Below, piece after piece: positions 20,841 through 33,960 of a stretch of DNA of 64,000 nt. The DNA lies in contig OY978528.1 in the NCBI GenBank assembly GCA_963854835.1, positions 9,270,242-9,334,241 on the forward strand, written 5' to 3'. This DNA is from Megamerina dolium. Lineage: Eukaryota; Arthropoda; Insecta; Diptera; Megamerinidae. The translations under genes were made by a program, and so were the position numbers. Below the pieces are notes generated by a model, which was not told the DNA's origin, ran no database searches, and saw nothing but the letters and a program-made list of their open reading frames with translations. Positions within the stretch are counted from its first letter, which is position 1, and each line of letters opens with the position of its first letter.

Positions 20841-21409
20841 ATGACTGTTATGAATTATCATCGAATCTCTTTTTTTATCTCTTTTTCTTCAATTATCGAC
20901 GATTTGCTTGCTTCTTTTTCTGCTTTTTCTTTAAAAAAAAAATAACATACCTGCCTTTTTCACTTAAAACCAAAAATGATTTTGCATTGACTGGAAACAG
21001 TTGGCATCGAGCATTTTTAAATGTTCACTCCAGCACATCTTTTCTTGCTTCCACAATATGAGACGGTATGATATTTTTAAGGATCTTGTAGACGCAAAAA
21101 AGACATAGTGCACGATAGTATTTCCGAACTGGACCATGATTTGCAAAAAAAAATTTACACATTTTACACGCATTGTTCTGGCGTTAATTTATTAATGATG
21201 TAAATGACAAACCAAACTTAGCACAATTGATAATAGTGCTGCCAGAGTTGACCAATTCGTGACAGTTTAATCGTTATCGGAAAATGGACCCTCTAAAAAC
21301 GCCCTCTTTTAGTATTAAAACCATTTTTGCCCATTGTAAATTATCAATTGCATATTAGCTATGGAATAGTGACATCATGAAGATATAAATATTTAATAAA
21401 GAGATTTTG
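20841..21409. other. AT-rich stretch between the hairpin and the monomer array
   Basis: No gene or named repeat. It includes a T/C-rich patch near 20870-20935. Confidence 0.4.
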
Positions 21410-22800
21410 AAACGTCGATTTTGTATGGGAGCACCCTTAAGAGGGTGATAATAAGGGTATGTACAGAAAAAAATATTGGAAAGATAAAACTAATAGGGAT
21501 TGGCTTTATATTTCAACCCTTCCGAAGCGATTTCTATGGTGCTTTGTCAATTTTTAGGCGATTTATGTTCATTTTGTATGGGAGACCTTTTAAGAAGTTG
21601 ATATAGACGGTCAGCACATTCCGGAAAAATATTAGGGAGGTAACACTAATAGGGGTTCACCTTAGATTTCATCGATTTAAAAGCGATTCCTTGTCAATTT
21701 TCATGTATTTTTGTATGGGAGCCCTATAAAGGTGTCGCGATAAGTGGTAAATACAGTCCGCAAAAATATTGGGAAAATAACACTAATAGGGGTTGGCATT
21801 CTATTTCAACACTCTAAAAGCGACTCCTGATCAGCTATGGTCACACCTCTTGATTTTTAGATGCTTTTGTATGGGAGCCTCTTAAAGGAATTGACATAGC
21901 TGGTAAACACATTCTGAAAAAATATTAGGGAGACAAAACGAATGGGGGTTGACCTTATATATTAAATTTTTTAGAAGCGATTCCGAACGATTATCAATTG
22001 TTTATGGTCTTCCAGATGCTTTTGAGTGGGATCCCCCATAAGGGGTCCAGATAGGCGATAACTATGTTCAGGGGAAATATAATGTGAAAACAAAACAATA
22101 GATGTTGATCATACATATCATCCCTCCAAAAGCAAACTACTACGCCGTTATGAGTTTCTTCATCGTTTTCTAGAGCTTTTTGTTTGGAAGAATCCTTAAG
22201 AAGTTGAGACAGATATTGACCATATAGGCAATATAAAGTAAATAAAAAAAGGGGTAGAGGTTGGTCATACATTTTACTCCTCTAAAGCTGTGTACTATGT
22301 AGTTGTGGGTTTATTTATACGATTTTTAGATACTTTTGTATGGGAGCCCCCATAAAGAATTGAGATAGATGTTAACTATGTTCGGAGAAAATATAAGGGA
22401 TAAAAAATTAATAAAGGTCAGTCATACATTTCAACGCTCTTGAAGCGACTACTACACAGCTATGGGTTTTTTTTTATCGATTTTTTGGGTACATTTATAT
22501 ATGAAGAGGCCTTAAGAAATTGAGACAGGTGGGGTAATTATGTTCAAGAGAAATATAAGGTAGAAAAAATAGTAAAGGTTCACCATACATTTTACCATTT
22601 CAAACTGCTGCGACTATTACGCAGCTTCTTGGGCTTCTTGATGGATTTTAATATGCTTTTGTATGGAAGCCTTTTTAAAAAGTTGAGATAGGTCGTAACT
22701 ATGTTTGGGGGAAATATTCTTTATATAAGGTATAAAAAATTAATAAAGGTCAGTCATATATTTTACTTCTCTAAAGGTGACGACTGGTCAGCTGTGGGCT
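21410..22800 (+). repeat. degenerate tandem array, about 155-bp monomer (9 units)
   Basis: The motif TTTTGTATGGGAG with a following ..TAAG.. block recurs at about 21421, 21573, 21709, 21865, 22019, 22177, 22333, 22497 and 22654, so the period is roughly 136-164 bp. Each unit also contains a GGTCAGTCATACATTT-like block and an AAGCGA(C/T)T block. Units are strongly diverged. Short frames across it are meaningless. Confidence 0.75.
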
Positions 22801-22977
22801 TATTTGTCAATTACCACCATCCCCATCATTTTCGTAGCTCACAAAGTCCACTATCCCATAACTATCTTATTTAATATTTATTCAATTGTATATAGAATTA
22901 TAATAAATAAAATTTGTTGTTATTTTTGTTTATTTTAGCTTTAATTATTACAATTATTATTGTTTTTTCATCATCAT

Positions 22978-23009
<32 letters not shown>

Positions 23010-23403
23010 TATCATAATAATATTTGTTTTCTATACATTTCATAATTTCATATCAAATTGTATAAACATTGAATTTCATATGGAAATATTGACGACATTT
23101 TCATTTAAGAAAATCAATAAATATTCTTTCAAAAATATAAGTTAATTAAAAACATGTTTAAAATAATGTTTAAAAAAATATTTTTACAAAATATAAATAT
23201 TCTAAAGATATGCCATATATTAAAATGGGGAAGAAGAGACATGAGGATTATGATTTTATTTTGAATTTGAATTAAAATTTCTCTTATTTTTTTCTATTTT
23301 AGTAAATTCTTTTTTTTGTTTTTGTTTTTCTTTTCTTTATAAATCATTAATTAGGCTCATCTAGTAATATTAATATAATAAAAAAAGTATGTATGTACAC
23401 ATC

Positions 23404-23443
<40 letters not shown>

Positions 23444-23990
23444 GTAATTAAAAACAGAATGTGTAAATATATTCTAAATTAAATATGGTTACTTGTATGT
23501 ATAGTATATATTTATAGTTACAATACACAATAGTTATAAGTATTAAATTCTATAGTATCAAATATATATTGTATTGTTATTAGATAGTATTATCGGTATT
23601 AATAGTTGCGAATAACAATTATAATAATTATTAATATTAATATTAGATTGTTTATCTTTTCATCTACATATTATAATATAAATTGCATTGACTTATGCTT
23701 AAGCAAAAAAAAAAAAAATTTGTTCTGCATGATTTTTTCTTTTCTACTACACTTTAATTATACATAAGTATACACATATCTTTTCGTTTCATTTAAAATC
23801 TTAATATCAAATAATTATATGTATCTACTATGGATATATTCTAATTTTAATTATTTATTATTATTATCATTTTTTTTTTTTTTCTTTATTTTAGTTATAT
23901 GCATATTTTTCTGCTTCTTCATTTCACTTGTGTAATTTATTCTTTTGCTGACTTGTTGCTGACTCTGCACGCTTCTCACTACATTACTCT
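22801..23990 (-). other. AT-rich stretch, candidate 3' untranslated region of nuf
   Basis: It lies directly after the nuf stop codon on the minus strand. Several TTTATT (minus-strand AATAAA) words occur, so the true end cannot be chosen. Simple repeats: ATC at about 22978-23009 and GT at about 23408-23440. Confidence 0.4.
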
Positions 23991-24119
23991 TCACTTTCGC
24001 TGTACAGGTTTCACTTCGAGCAGTTGCGGATAATTTTCAACAATATTCAATAATATCGTATCGATATAATGTTTAAGGCGGGTATTCTCATCTTCCTTCT
24101 CTTGATAAGCCTGTTGTAA
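23991..24119 (-). CDS. nuf: nuf last coding exon: Rab11-binding domain
   Basis: 129 nt encoding 42 residues and TGA. It includes QEKEDENTRLKHYIDTILL and then NIVENYPQLLEVKP. The YIDxILLxIVENYPxLLEV stretch (residues about 580-598) is the FIP-type Rab-binding domain, the amphipathic helix that grips Rab11. The acceptor is CACTCACAG, preceded by a TG/CA repeat. The exon starts in phase 0. Confidence 0.93.
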   Translation of the reverse strand, partial: LQQAYQEKEDENTRLKHYIDTILLNIVENYPQLLEVKPVQRK

Positions 24120-27022
24120 CTGTGAGTGTGTATGTGTGTGTGTGTGTGTGAATAAAAAAATTGACATTATTATTTTAATTATTTCAATTTAATTTATTTA
24201 AAATAAAATTAAAAATTGTTTAAAATTAAATTGTGAAAAAAAAAAAAATAAAATGGCAAACAAATTAATGAAACCAACAGTAATGGGGAGAGTAAATAAT
24301 ATGCTGGTATAAAATAATAAATAAATGGTGATAGTTGTTTAGAAAAATGTTGAAATAGTTAAACTACTGTGAACAAATAGGTAATTTTAGTATTAATTAT
24401 TTAGTAAATTAAACTTTTTGTATGGGAGTTCTCGCAGATTTATTTCTCTCTACGATATTAATCTACATGTCAAAAATGGTTATCTTAGGTAGATGTAAAT
24501 TATGGCTGTTCAAAGTTTGAAAACAGTTGACGACTTTGTATGGGAGACTACATTAAATAGTGGGCGTGGCCCGCCAATTTCTTGCAAAATTACTACCCTC
24601 TACAATATTACGCTATGTGTCAAAAATTATGGTCCTAGGCGGAAGACTATAAAAGTTATGATGATTAAACTTTTTTGTAATTCCACTACTTTGTATGGGA
24701 GCTACATTAAATAGTGGGCGTGGCTCGCCAATTTCTAGCAAAATTATTACTCTCTACAATATTACTCTATGTGTCAAAAATTATGGACAGAAGACAGAAG
24801 ACTACAAAAGTTATGATGATTAAACTTTCTTGTAATTCCACTACTTTATATGGGAGCTACATCAAATAATGGGCGTGGTCCGCCAATTTCTAGCAAAATT
24901 ATTACTCTCTACAATATTACTCTATGTGTCAAAAATTATGGACAGAAGACAGAAGACTACAAAAGTTATGATGATTATACTTTTTTCTTTTTTATTCCAC
25001 TACTTTGTATGGGAGCTACATTAAATAGTGGGCGTGGCTCGCCAATTTCTTGCCAAATTATTACTCTCTACAATATTACTCTATGTTTCAAAAATTATGG
25101 TCCTAGGCGAAAGACTCAATAGTTATGATGATTAAACTTTTTTGTAATTCCACTACTTTGTATGGGAGCTACATTAAATAGTGGGCGTGGCTCACTCAGT
25201 TCTTGCAAAATTTACATATTATCTGTAAAATATTAATCTACATGTCAAAAATGGTTGTTCTAGAAGAAATACCATGAAAGTTATGGCGATTAATATTTGG
25301 AAAATGGACCGATTGGTTAACTATTAGTTAATTTAAAAGAGTTTTTTGGGCTCATATAAACCTAATGAGGCAAATTAGTGATTGTGTTCTATCCTTGTGA
25401 AAGTTAAGCTTTTGATTTGATGACAGACTGACAAAGGAAGGCCCTGCTGAATACATTCTTTCTCGTGTGAACTAAGAAACTTCGGACGGAGGTGAAAAAT
25501 ATGCTGAATCGTTTCGACGTCTTTCAGGTCGTAAGTGAAAATATTGTCTTTTGAGATCGACCCATTTTAAGATGGTGTGACATGATAAGTACTAATGCAA
25601 AGCAGTGGCGAAGAAAATTTTTTGAAATGAATAGTCATCTTCCAATCAAAGCCAAAAAATCGTCTTCTCAGGTAGATCCACTCTGAGTTTTGTGACCTGA
25701 TAAGTAACCTGTGAGCCATTTTAAATCAAGCTTGTTAAAGGCTATAGAATTAAAAGCTAGGTTTATTCTGATGAGCACTTTGCCATATTTGAGATCAGGG
25801 ATGTTATTCCAATTGGTGTTTCAGAGGTTTGTAGTCAATTTCTCAAAATGAGTGAGTGAAGAATAATGGGATGTCAAGGTATAGTCTTGGAATGATGAAA
25901 TAAAATACAGAATCCATTTTGGATAGTTCGTGTGCAATGTCTTTTCCATAAATTCTGCTATGATCTGGAAACCAAGTGGGAATATATCATAACGAGCAAG
26001 TTGTTGTGGATCAAAGCATTCTACTACAAATTTAGAGCAAACGTTTCGAGAGTAGACACTCTTAATGACATTTTGATAATCTAATACGAAATATGTTATT
26101 TTTCGCTTGAAAGATATTCGACCAATAATCCAGACTGACAACGATCATGGTGTTTGGACCCACGGCTTTCACACCATCATCATCATACCGTGCTAAACTC
26201 ATCCGTGGAGCTGTCGGTATTAATGGGAGATAAAAAATTTTATAGGGAATCCCAACAAGGCGAAATGTCAGATGTCTAGCATCGCGACCTAAAGCTAGAG
26301 AGTAGACAAATCTTCAATAATATCACCACACTTTTGGATATTTGATTTTTTTTGCTTGAAACCAAATATGTCGGAATAAATATAATTCTAAACAGCTTTA
26401 AGTAAGTGCAAAAGAGTAATACATTTATGTTGTATAATATTTGAGATATGAGTTAATTTTCAAAATCAAAATTCATAGGAGCATAACAGCACCAACACCA
26501 TGAAATTAAAAAAATATGGGGTTTGCACGATCATAAGCAAATGGTTCTGCAACAATTTTTAAAAATTTTTAAATTTACAAAATTTGGCAAATTAATTTTG
26601 CATATGCATAGCAAATGCATAGCAAATATATGCTATAGTTTCTCTTTTGTGTTGCATACTTTTTGAGGGCACTGTAAATGCAAGTTAGTGCATTTTTTAT
26701 GTGTTTCCAAATATTGCAACATTATTTTACTTATGCACTTTGCAAGACCATATGCACCGGATCGTGAACTTTACTGAAATTTGCAATATAGGAAAATGTC
26801 CACACCTAGAGCACCCAGATGCCATAAGTTATATATATAAAGATTTGGATTAATATTATGGAAATTTCAAAATAAAAAGCCAAATGTTAAATACCAAAGC
26901 AACGTAAACTATAATTATTTAAAAAATTATAAGAAAAATTTGTAATAAATTTAATCAACAATTCAATGGCAAAAAAAAAATAAAATATTATAAACCAAAA
27001 GACCAACGATTAAATTGCTTGT

Positions 27023-27058
<36 letters not shown>

Positions 27059-30000
27059 AAATTTTGTGCAATTTCATTTTAATGTTATTTGTGTCAAGTG
27101 TTCTGCTATTTTTTATGTATTACCTGACTTAAGGATGCTAATGTGGTTGAATCCACAGAATCCTGTAATAAATGAAATGTAAAAATAATAACAAAAATAG
27201 AAATAAAAAATACATAAATAAGAATTGCATCAATAAATGTGTAGAGAGTGAAGTAAGTATTCATCTAATTTACTTATATTTATTTTCTTAATTTAAAAAA
27301 AAAAATTTATTTTAGAAATATTTACAGGGTGACAAAAAAGTAATTATCTAATAATGATATTAATTTATTACCAATTTGTAATTTTGCAATAGAACTTCTT
27401 GGTCAAAGGTGAATTCGTTTAATTTTTCTATCTGTCATATGGTATTTTAACCTATGGAAACTAAATTTGACGTTCAGGCAGTGGACTGACTTTCCTAAAA
27501 TTGGTAGAGACTTCAATTTCGAAATTTTGAAATACTTTGTAATGAGTTGAACTGCATGAAGAAATTTTTGATGACTCTTAAACAGAAAAATCAATTGCTA
27601 AGATCGCCGTAAAAAGGAAAACGGAAAACGGAAAATTAGTTTTCAATGATAAGGATAAAAGCAGAATCACAAAAATGAAAGCAACCGGTCTACAGAGAGG
27701 CTCTTGTACCATTATAAGTGATAGAAAGTCGACAAAACAACAATAAAGCACTTTGTCGAGACATTCTAGAAACCGTAGCATTTTCATGGGCTCAACAGCT
27801 CTTTAACGGTGAAGAATAGAGTGGCATAAAGTTCATATTTTCATATTTTGTATAAAAAAAACTACTGTATTCACCATATCTGAATCCAGTCGATTATAGT
27901 GTTGAGGAAGGCTCACTGTAAATTGCCCAAAATTGTTGAGTCCCTTAAGCCAAGTATTAGAGCCCGTATATATATGTATTAGAAAGCCTTCTATAATTAC
28001 ATATTATTTACTCAAAAATAAAAATCTTGTCTATATTTCCAATTACAATATTTTTGTCACCCTGTAATTTATATAAATTGAATAACTTAAAAAATGGCAT
28101 TCTAAAACTAAAGTCTAAGCTTAAAAGCGATGAGCAGTGAAAGTCGCATAAATAAAAGCCCCATTTAATGAATTTATGAGCAAAGAAAAGAGACAACACA
28201 ACTACACTGTATGCATGACTGACAAAGCACTGTGCCAAAGCGAGTGAGTGAGTGAGAGCGCAACATAACGTTATTTGAATAGCAATGTACTATGAATATG
28301 AAACGCATATTGCGCTAGTGTGAAAGTGACAACTACTTGTAATTTCTTATTTCTTCGATAAAAGCAATAAATATAAGCCGAATTAACAACAAAAAGAAAG
28401 AGAAAGAAAAAGTGAGCCATTGAAAAGAGAAAGATATACAATTTTATGATAGTCATGTATCACTTCAACACACTAACCTGTGCTTGTGACATTTCCTCCA
28501 GCTCTTGTGCTAAACTATTCAGTGTGCCATTTAATAGATGACGTCCCTCTTCAACACCACGCGTAAGTACAGCAGCTTGTAATTCTTCATTTTGTTCCTC
28601 CAAAGCTAAGCAAAAAAACAAACAAACAAAAAAACACATTAAATAATGAAAAATAGAAGGGAAAATAATTATCACACTCTCTTACTTTTATTCTTTTGAC
28701 GCATCTCTTCCAATTCCTGATGTAATTCTTCCAGTCTTATCGTTTCCGGTGATGTTGTTGGCATTGCTGGTCCAGTCTCGGAACGTAAACGTTCCAATTC
28801 TTTACTCAATTCAACCATAAGGTCCTCTGCTGCTTTCTTCTCATCCTCATGTTTACGCTGACACTGGTTAGCCTCGTCGAGATCTTGTTGCAGTGCAGCA
28901 ATTTGATCGCGTGCCAATTCAAACTTCTCCTCGGTACGATGTAAATCATTCGCCTGTTTATCGCACAATAATCGCAAGCGTTGCGCTTCATCGCGTAGTG
29001 AATTCGCTTCGATTTCAATTGTTTTAATTTTTATTTGACAATTTTCATTCTGTAGCGCCGCCTCACGTTCAACACGTGCCAATAGTTCACGATGTCTTTT
29101 CTGCTCCTCCGCAAGACGTTCTTCGGCACGTAATTCCGACTGTAAATAGAAAAATATGATTAGTTTCAAAATATAATAGATAATTAAGGATGCAGAAGAG
29201 AATAAGGTTTAGTAAAACTCTAGAAAGCTTGACAGAAAGTATGTCAGAACTTTGACATCAAAAGTATCTTTCGCAGGCTTTGTTAATTGGGAAAGTAAAA
29301 TGGCGTTGCACAAATCCAAACGCATATGTTGATGACAGCAGAGAGTGGATGTTTTACTGGCCAATTGAAGACGATTTAGAAATCGATCCAGATAAAGACA
29401 ACCAAGAACTCAAAACCAAGAAGAAATAGGCTTGACCTTATCTGGACATCTTGACAAACTGGATCGATGGTCAATCTAATGGGATCAAAGTTAATTATCG
29501 GATAGAATATAGCAGCAGTCGTAAACTGGATCAACGACAAAGTAAACAGCGTTCACAAGGAACGACGTTCTAGGCCCATCATTTGCAAAATAACTTATTG
29601 CTTCCTGGTTTCCGTAGCTCACTTGGTTAGTGCATTGGTCTTCTGTGTATTAGTCCGTAGGTAGCGTGTTCGACTCACGTCCGAGACAACTTTAATATAA
29701 GAAAAAAAAGTATTTCTTCAAAATGGTACTCACTTGTCGGTAAGCAATTGACAATTCTTCTAAAAGAACTCGATGACAAAGCTAAGAAAAAGTGACGTCA
29801 CAGGAGTTCTGTTGTTCAGAACCGGCCAATATAAGTAGATGCCTTTTTATACTGTTTTACATTTAACACGGATAACAGTACTGCAAGAGGATCTCTTCCA
29901 AAAGGAAACTTCGGAGTTTATAAGTGCTAAAGAAGTTTCTTTAACGTGCTACCATTTGACAAGAGCTCAACAACAAAATTTTTGAGAAACAGCTTGCTTT

Positions 30001-33000
30001 GAATCATGATGGGGGAGATCCATCATGGAAATATGAGAAAGGCCGGCAAATTATAGGGCCTCTCTAGAAAAATATAGACACAAGGTGGTAGCGAAATTTT
30101 TTTTAATTTGAACTTTGGTTTTCAAATGCTAAAATCAATGTTTCCTAAGAATGGACGAGTCTACTTCCCGGAAGAACTCGACCACGTGGTCGACCAAGGT
30201 CCATTCAACTCAGCAGAATACGGAAATGCTTTGTACGGGAACAAAACAAAGCACTTCCGTATTCTTGCTGCTACAACAACAACAACAACAACAATGCTAT
30301 TAAGTGATTTTGATAGCATGGGGGATTGAACTCTTACTAGAAAATCTAGAAAGAGAACATTAAGGTCTTTGCTCTTGCGAGAGAAACTTCACTATTCACT
30401 ATTATTTTCTTCTCTCTCTCTCTCTCTCTCTGGTGATAATGCAAACTTACCTCTCTGTATTGCTCCTCGAGCATATGATACCGGGCCTGTAGTACAGCAT
30501 ATTCCGTTTTTGTGCGTGTTGTACGATCCTCGGCAATATTTTGTGTATCAGCCAAGTCTGTAACTTGACGTTGCAGCAATTCAAGCTAAAAAGAGAAAAA
30601 GGGAAATTATAATTAAAATTTAATCAGCGCCATATTGAAAAAATTGATAAACAGAGTTGTTAAAAATAAAAAAAAAAAATATCCCAAAAGTGTTTTTTAT
30701 TTTTATCAACTCACAATGGTTCTGAGAGAATTAAATATTTAAATAAATATAATCTTAAATACTAACACAATTACTCTTTAAAAAGTGTACATCTCCAAGC
30801 AAATCATCCAATAGAGTATTCGCCATTGAATTTTTAAAATACATTTCTTATATGAAATCAATATTCGTCCGTAATGTTTATGTAATTAAAAATCAATTTC
30901 ATTAAAATTTATCAACATTTTGATGTGAAAAAAAAATAATGTGTTGTGTTATTTAAATATTTGAGAAATTTTAAACATGTGGGTAATCGCGCGCTCTTCA
31001 TACGAAGACGTCTTATTTCAATAACATCTACGCGTAGACTAAAGTTATGCATGTAATTATTGTTGTTTGTTTGTTTAATTAATATTTCTTCTTCATTTTC
31101 AAATTGAAATAGGTACACATATTGCTTAAATGTTGATTTTGATAAATTGATAGATTTTATTCACAGTGCCAGCATTGCAAATAAATTTTTTCCTTTTTTT
31201 TTTTTTTTTCAATAATCAATGATGGCATCTTGGCTTTGAAAAAATATTATGCACAAATTTCTACAAAGCTTAGTAGCTAAATAGTATTATTATAAATCAT
31301 CATCATCATCATCATCAAAATGCAAGAGATACTCATCTCAGTGGAGAGAGAGGCAAGAGTGTCAGAGAGCGCAAATAGTATGATGCCAAATAAGAGTCAT
31401 ATCAATTAAACAACTAGTCAAAGATGTTGGCGTATTGTACAAATATGTGCTTGTTGTTGTTTGTTGTTTTTGTTGTTGTTGTTATTGTTGTTATTTCTAA
31501 TTTAATTAACAATTATGATGTAGTACAAGTATTTCTACATTGCATACTCTTTCATACTCATACATTAAGGTGGATCAAATTGAATGGAGCAATATTTTGA
31601 CAGATTGACTTGCCAAAAAATATATAAATTTTATAATATCAAGCAAGTTCAAGATTTTGAACCGCAAAGTTTTTAAAATTCTTCAGTCATTATAAAAGCA
31701 GTAATTTTGGGGAGACCCCCCTTAAGAAGAAGACATAGAGGGTAACCATAAGGTGAAGTAATAAGAAATTCATTATTTTTGCGTGAAATTGAAGTCTTTA
31801 TTTACCAAAGTACAAGTGATCTGATTTGGGTTAAATATACACGTCTTCTTCGATAACTTCTTACCATTTTGAAGGCAATGTCACTAGGCCTCTCTCATGA
31901 AAAACACTGGGACAGTCGATTTTCGCAAGCTTTTTTTGGGGCAAATTTCCCGGAGCTTCCCGGAGCTTCTGGCATGTCACTATTGATGTGTGTAGAATGC
32001 CATTATCCTAATGAAACACAAATCCTCTCTTATTGATCTAAGCTGGCAATTTTTGGGTGATTGCTTCCTTCAGGCATTGTTAGCATTACAGGTCCGAATT
32101 AAAAGTTTGGTAAAAGATAGCTTATAGTATATAGTAAAGTATAGTGCCAATCCCACAAAACACACAGCAAAATCCCCCTTACTGCCAGCCCTGTTTTCGC
32201 CACGGTTTGAGCAGACTCAGCGTGATTCGGCCTCGACAGTTTTCGTTTGATGTTTCATGAGGTTTTTTTTTGCTGTAATGAGCTTCTTTTCGCATCTAAC
32301 CACTTTCAAATGGTTCTCAATGGTCTTTTATGTAATATTTAGCTCCGAGGCAATCTAAACATTAATTCAATCGACGTTTTTAATGATTTTATCGACATTT
32401 TTGACAAGTAGCCTTAAGAGTGTAGTACATCTTTGATATTAAAATTAGCAAAATGGAATCGATGAGACCGAAATGGCGCGAGATTGGCTGTTACAGTATC
32501 AGAACTATAAACATTAGTCACATTTGCAGCCATCTTTCATGCGCGCTCAAGTCGCCGGCATCATCTAGCGTAACCCGATTAGTTTAGCACAACTTGAGAT
32601 ACAAAATACTACGACAAATAAACATTTCCGTATGTGCTGAGGTTAACGGTCTTTGGTCGACCAGTAAGGTCGAGTGCTTCCGGGACGTAGACCCATCCGT
32701 TCTTGGAAATCTACGCAGGAACGTGCAGTCGTACATTGGGGAATTGGCAGACGTCATTACAGACGACCCAGCGGACTACAGGTTGGCGTTGAGATCTGTC
32801 CACACCGAGATCGTGGAGGAGGTGACAAGTGTTCAGCACAACATTGTCAGTCACGCATGCTGGCGCATTATCGCGCACGCTTGGATCCTGAGGTTCCGGA
32901 CATCTGCCCACACTGTAATATCGGTCCGCACACAGTAGAACACCTCATCGCGTGTGCTGCGAATCCTACAGACCTGCGAGTTGAGGCACTGTGGACGGCT

Positions 33001-33929
33001 CCACATGATGTTGCAAGCTTCCTGCATTTGCCGCTGTACGAGATAGTGGATGACAACAGCACCGATACCAGCGGCGTCACTGACATCAACAACAACACCG
33101 ATGCCAACGCCAACACCGACGCTAACAACAACACCGTTGCCAATAATGGCATTAATTAACATTTCCGTATTCCTGATGCTACAACAACAACAACATACAA
33201 AATACTAAAGCCATCTATCGGAAATCTAATGAATTTCTTTTCACCACACCTTATATGTTTCAAGAATATGATCAGGTGAATAAATTAAGGGGAGCACTGT
33301 CTTACATTTTATTCCTCTAGTGGTGATTTCTTAGCAGCAATGGGGTTATTTGTTGATTTTCTGGTACTATTAGGGTCATTTTGTATGGGAGTGCCCCTAA
33401 GGTGTAAATATAGTTAGTAAAAAATGTTATGAAGTAAAATTGAGTGTGAGTCAGTCATATATTTTAACCTTCTTGGGTCACTCTAGGGGCAGGTAAGTGA
33501 ATTTGTTTTAAAAAATTACTAAAAACAAAAGGAAACTGCAGGGTTTTACTTTCTTGGCAAAAAATTCTAAAACTAATTAGTTCTACGCTGAACCAGGTCA
33601 TTTAAAAATTTAGCCCACCTTATTATAAATACACATTTATGTACAGTGGCAGAAAAATACAATCTATTTGTCACTTTGCCGACTCATATGGTCAATCATT
33701 AGTTTAAATGGTCTTATCGCTTCCATGTATTATAATATAATATATATAATTAATATATTTATAAGTTTACATTCGAAGTGCATATGTTTTTTATCACTGT
33801 TGGTGGGCGATAAATATGGTAACGAGTCTTATGAAGATGCATGAGCATATTTTTTCTATGAAATAAACAATGAGTACATTGCACAGAGTTTCTTGAAGTT
33901 TCTTGAAATATTTACGATAAAATTAAAGT

Positions 33930-33960
<31 letters not shown>

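Larger units (their letters stand above)
31565..33622. mobile_element. TIR element of the AAGGTGG type with nested insertions
   Basis: The left end is TTAAGGTGGATCAAATT (31565) and the right end TTTAGCCCACCTTA (to about 33622), an imperfect inverted repeat. Remnants of the GTATGGGAG monomer flank the interior (31705-31800 and 33380-33480). The centre has been invaded by a mariner copy and a LINE fragment, each listed separately. Confidence 0.5.

Noticed and set aside
32851..33162. Minus-strand frames of 94-103 codons
   Set aside because: They are antisense to the LINE C-terminal region at 32713-33200, whose cysteine motif is clear on the plus strand.
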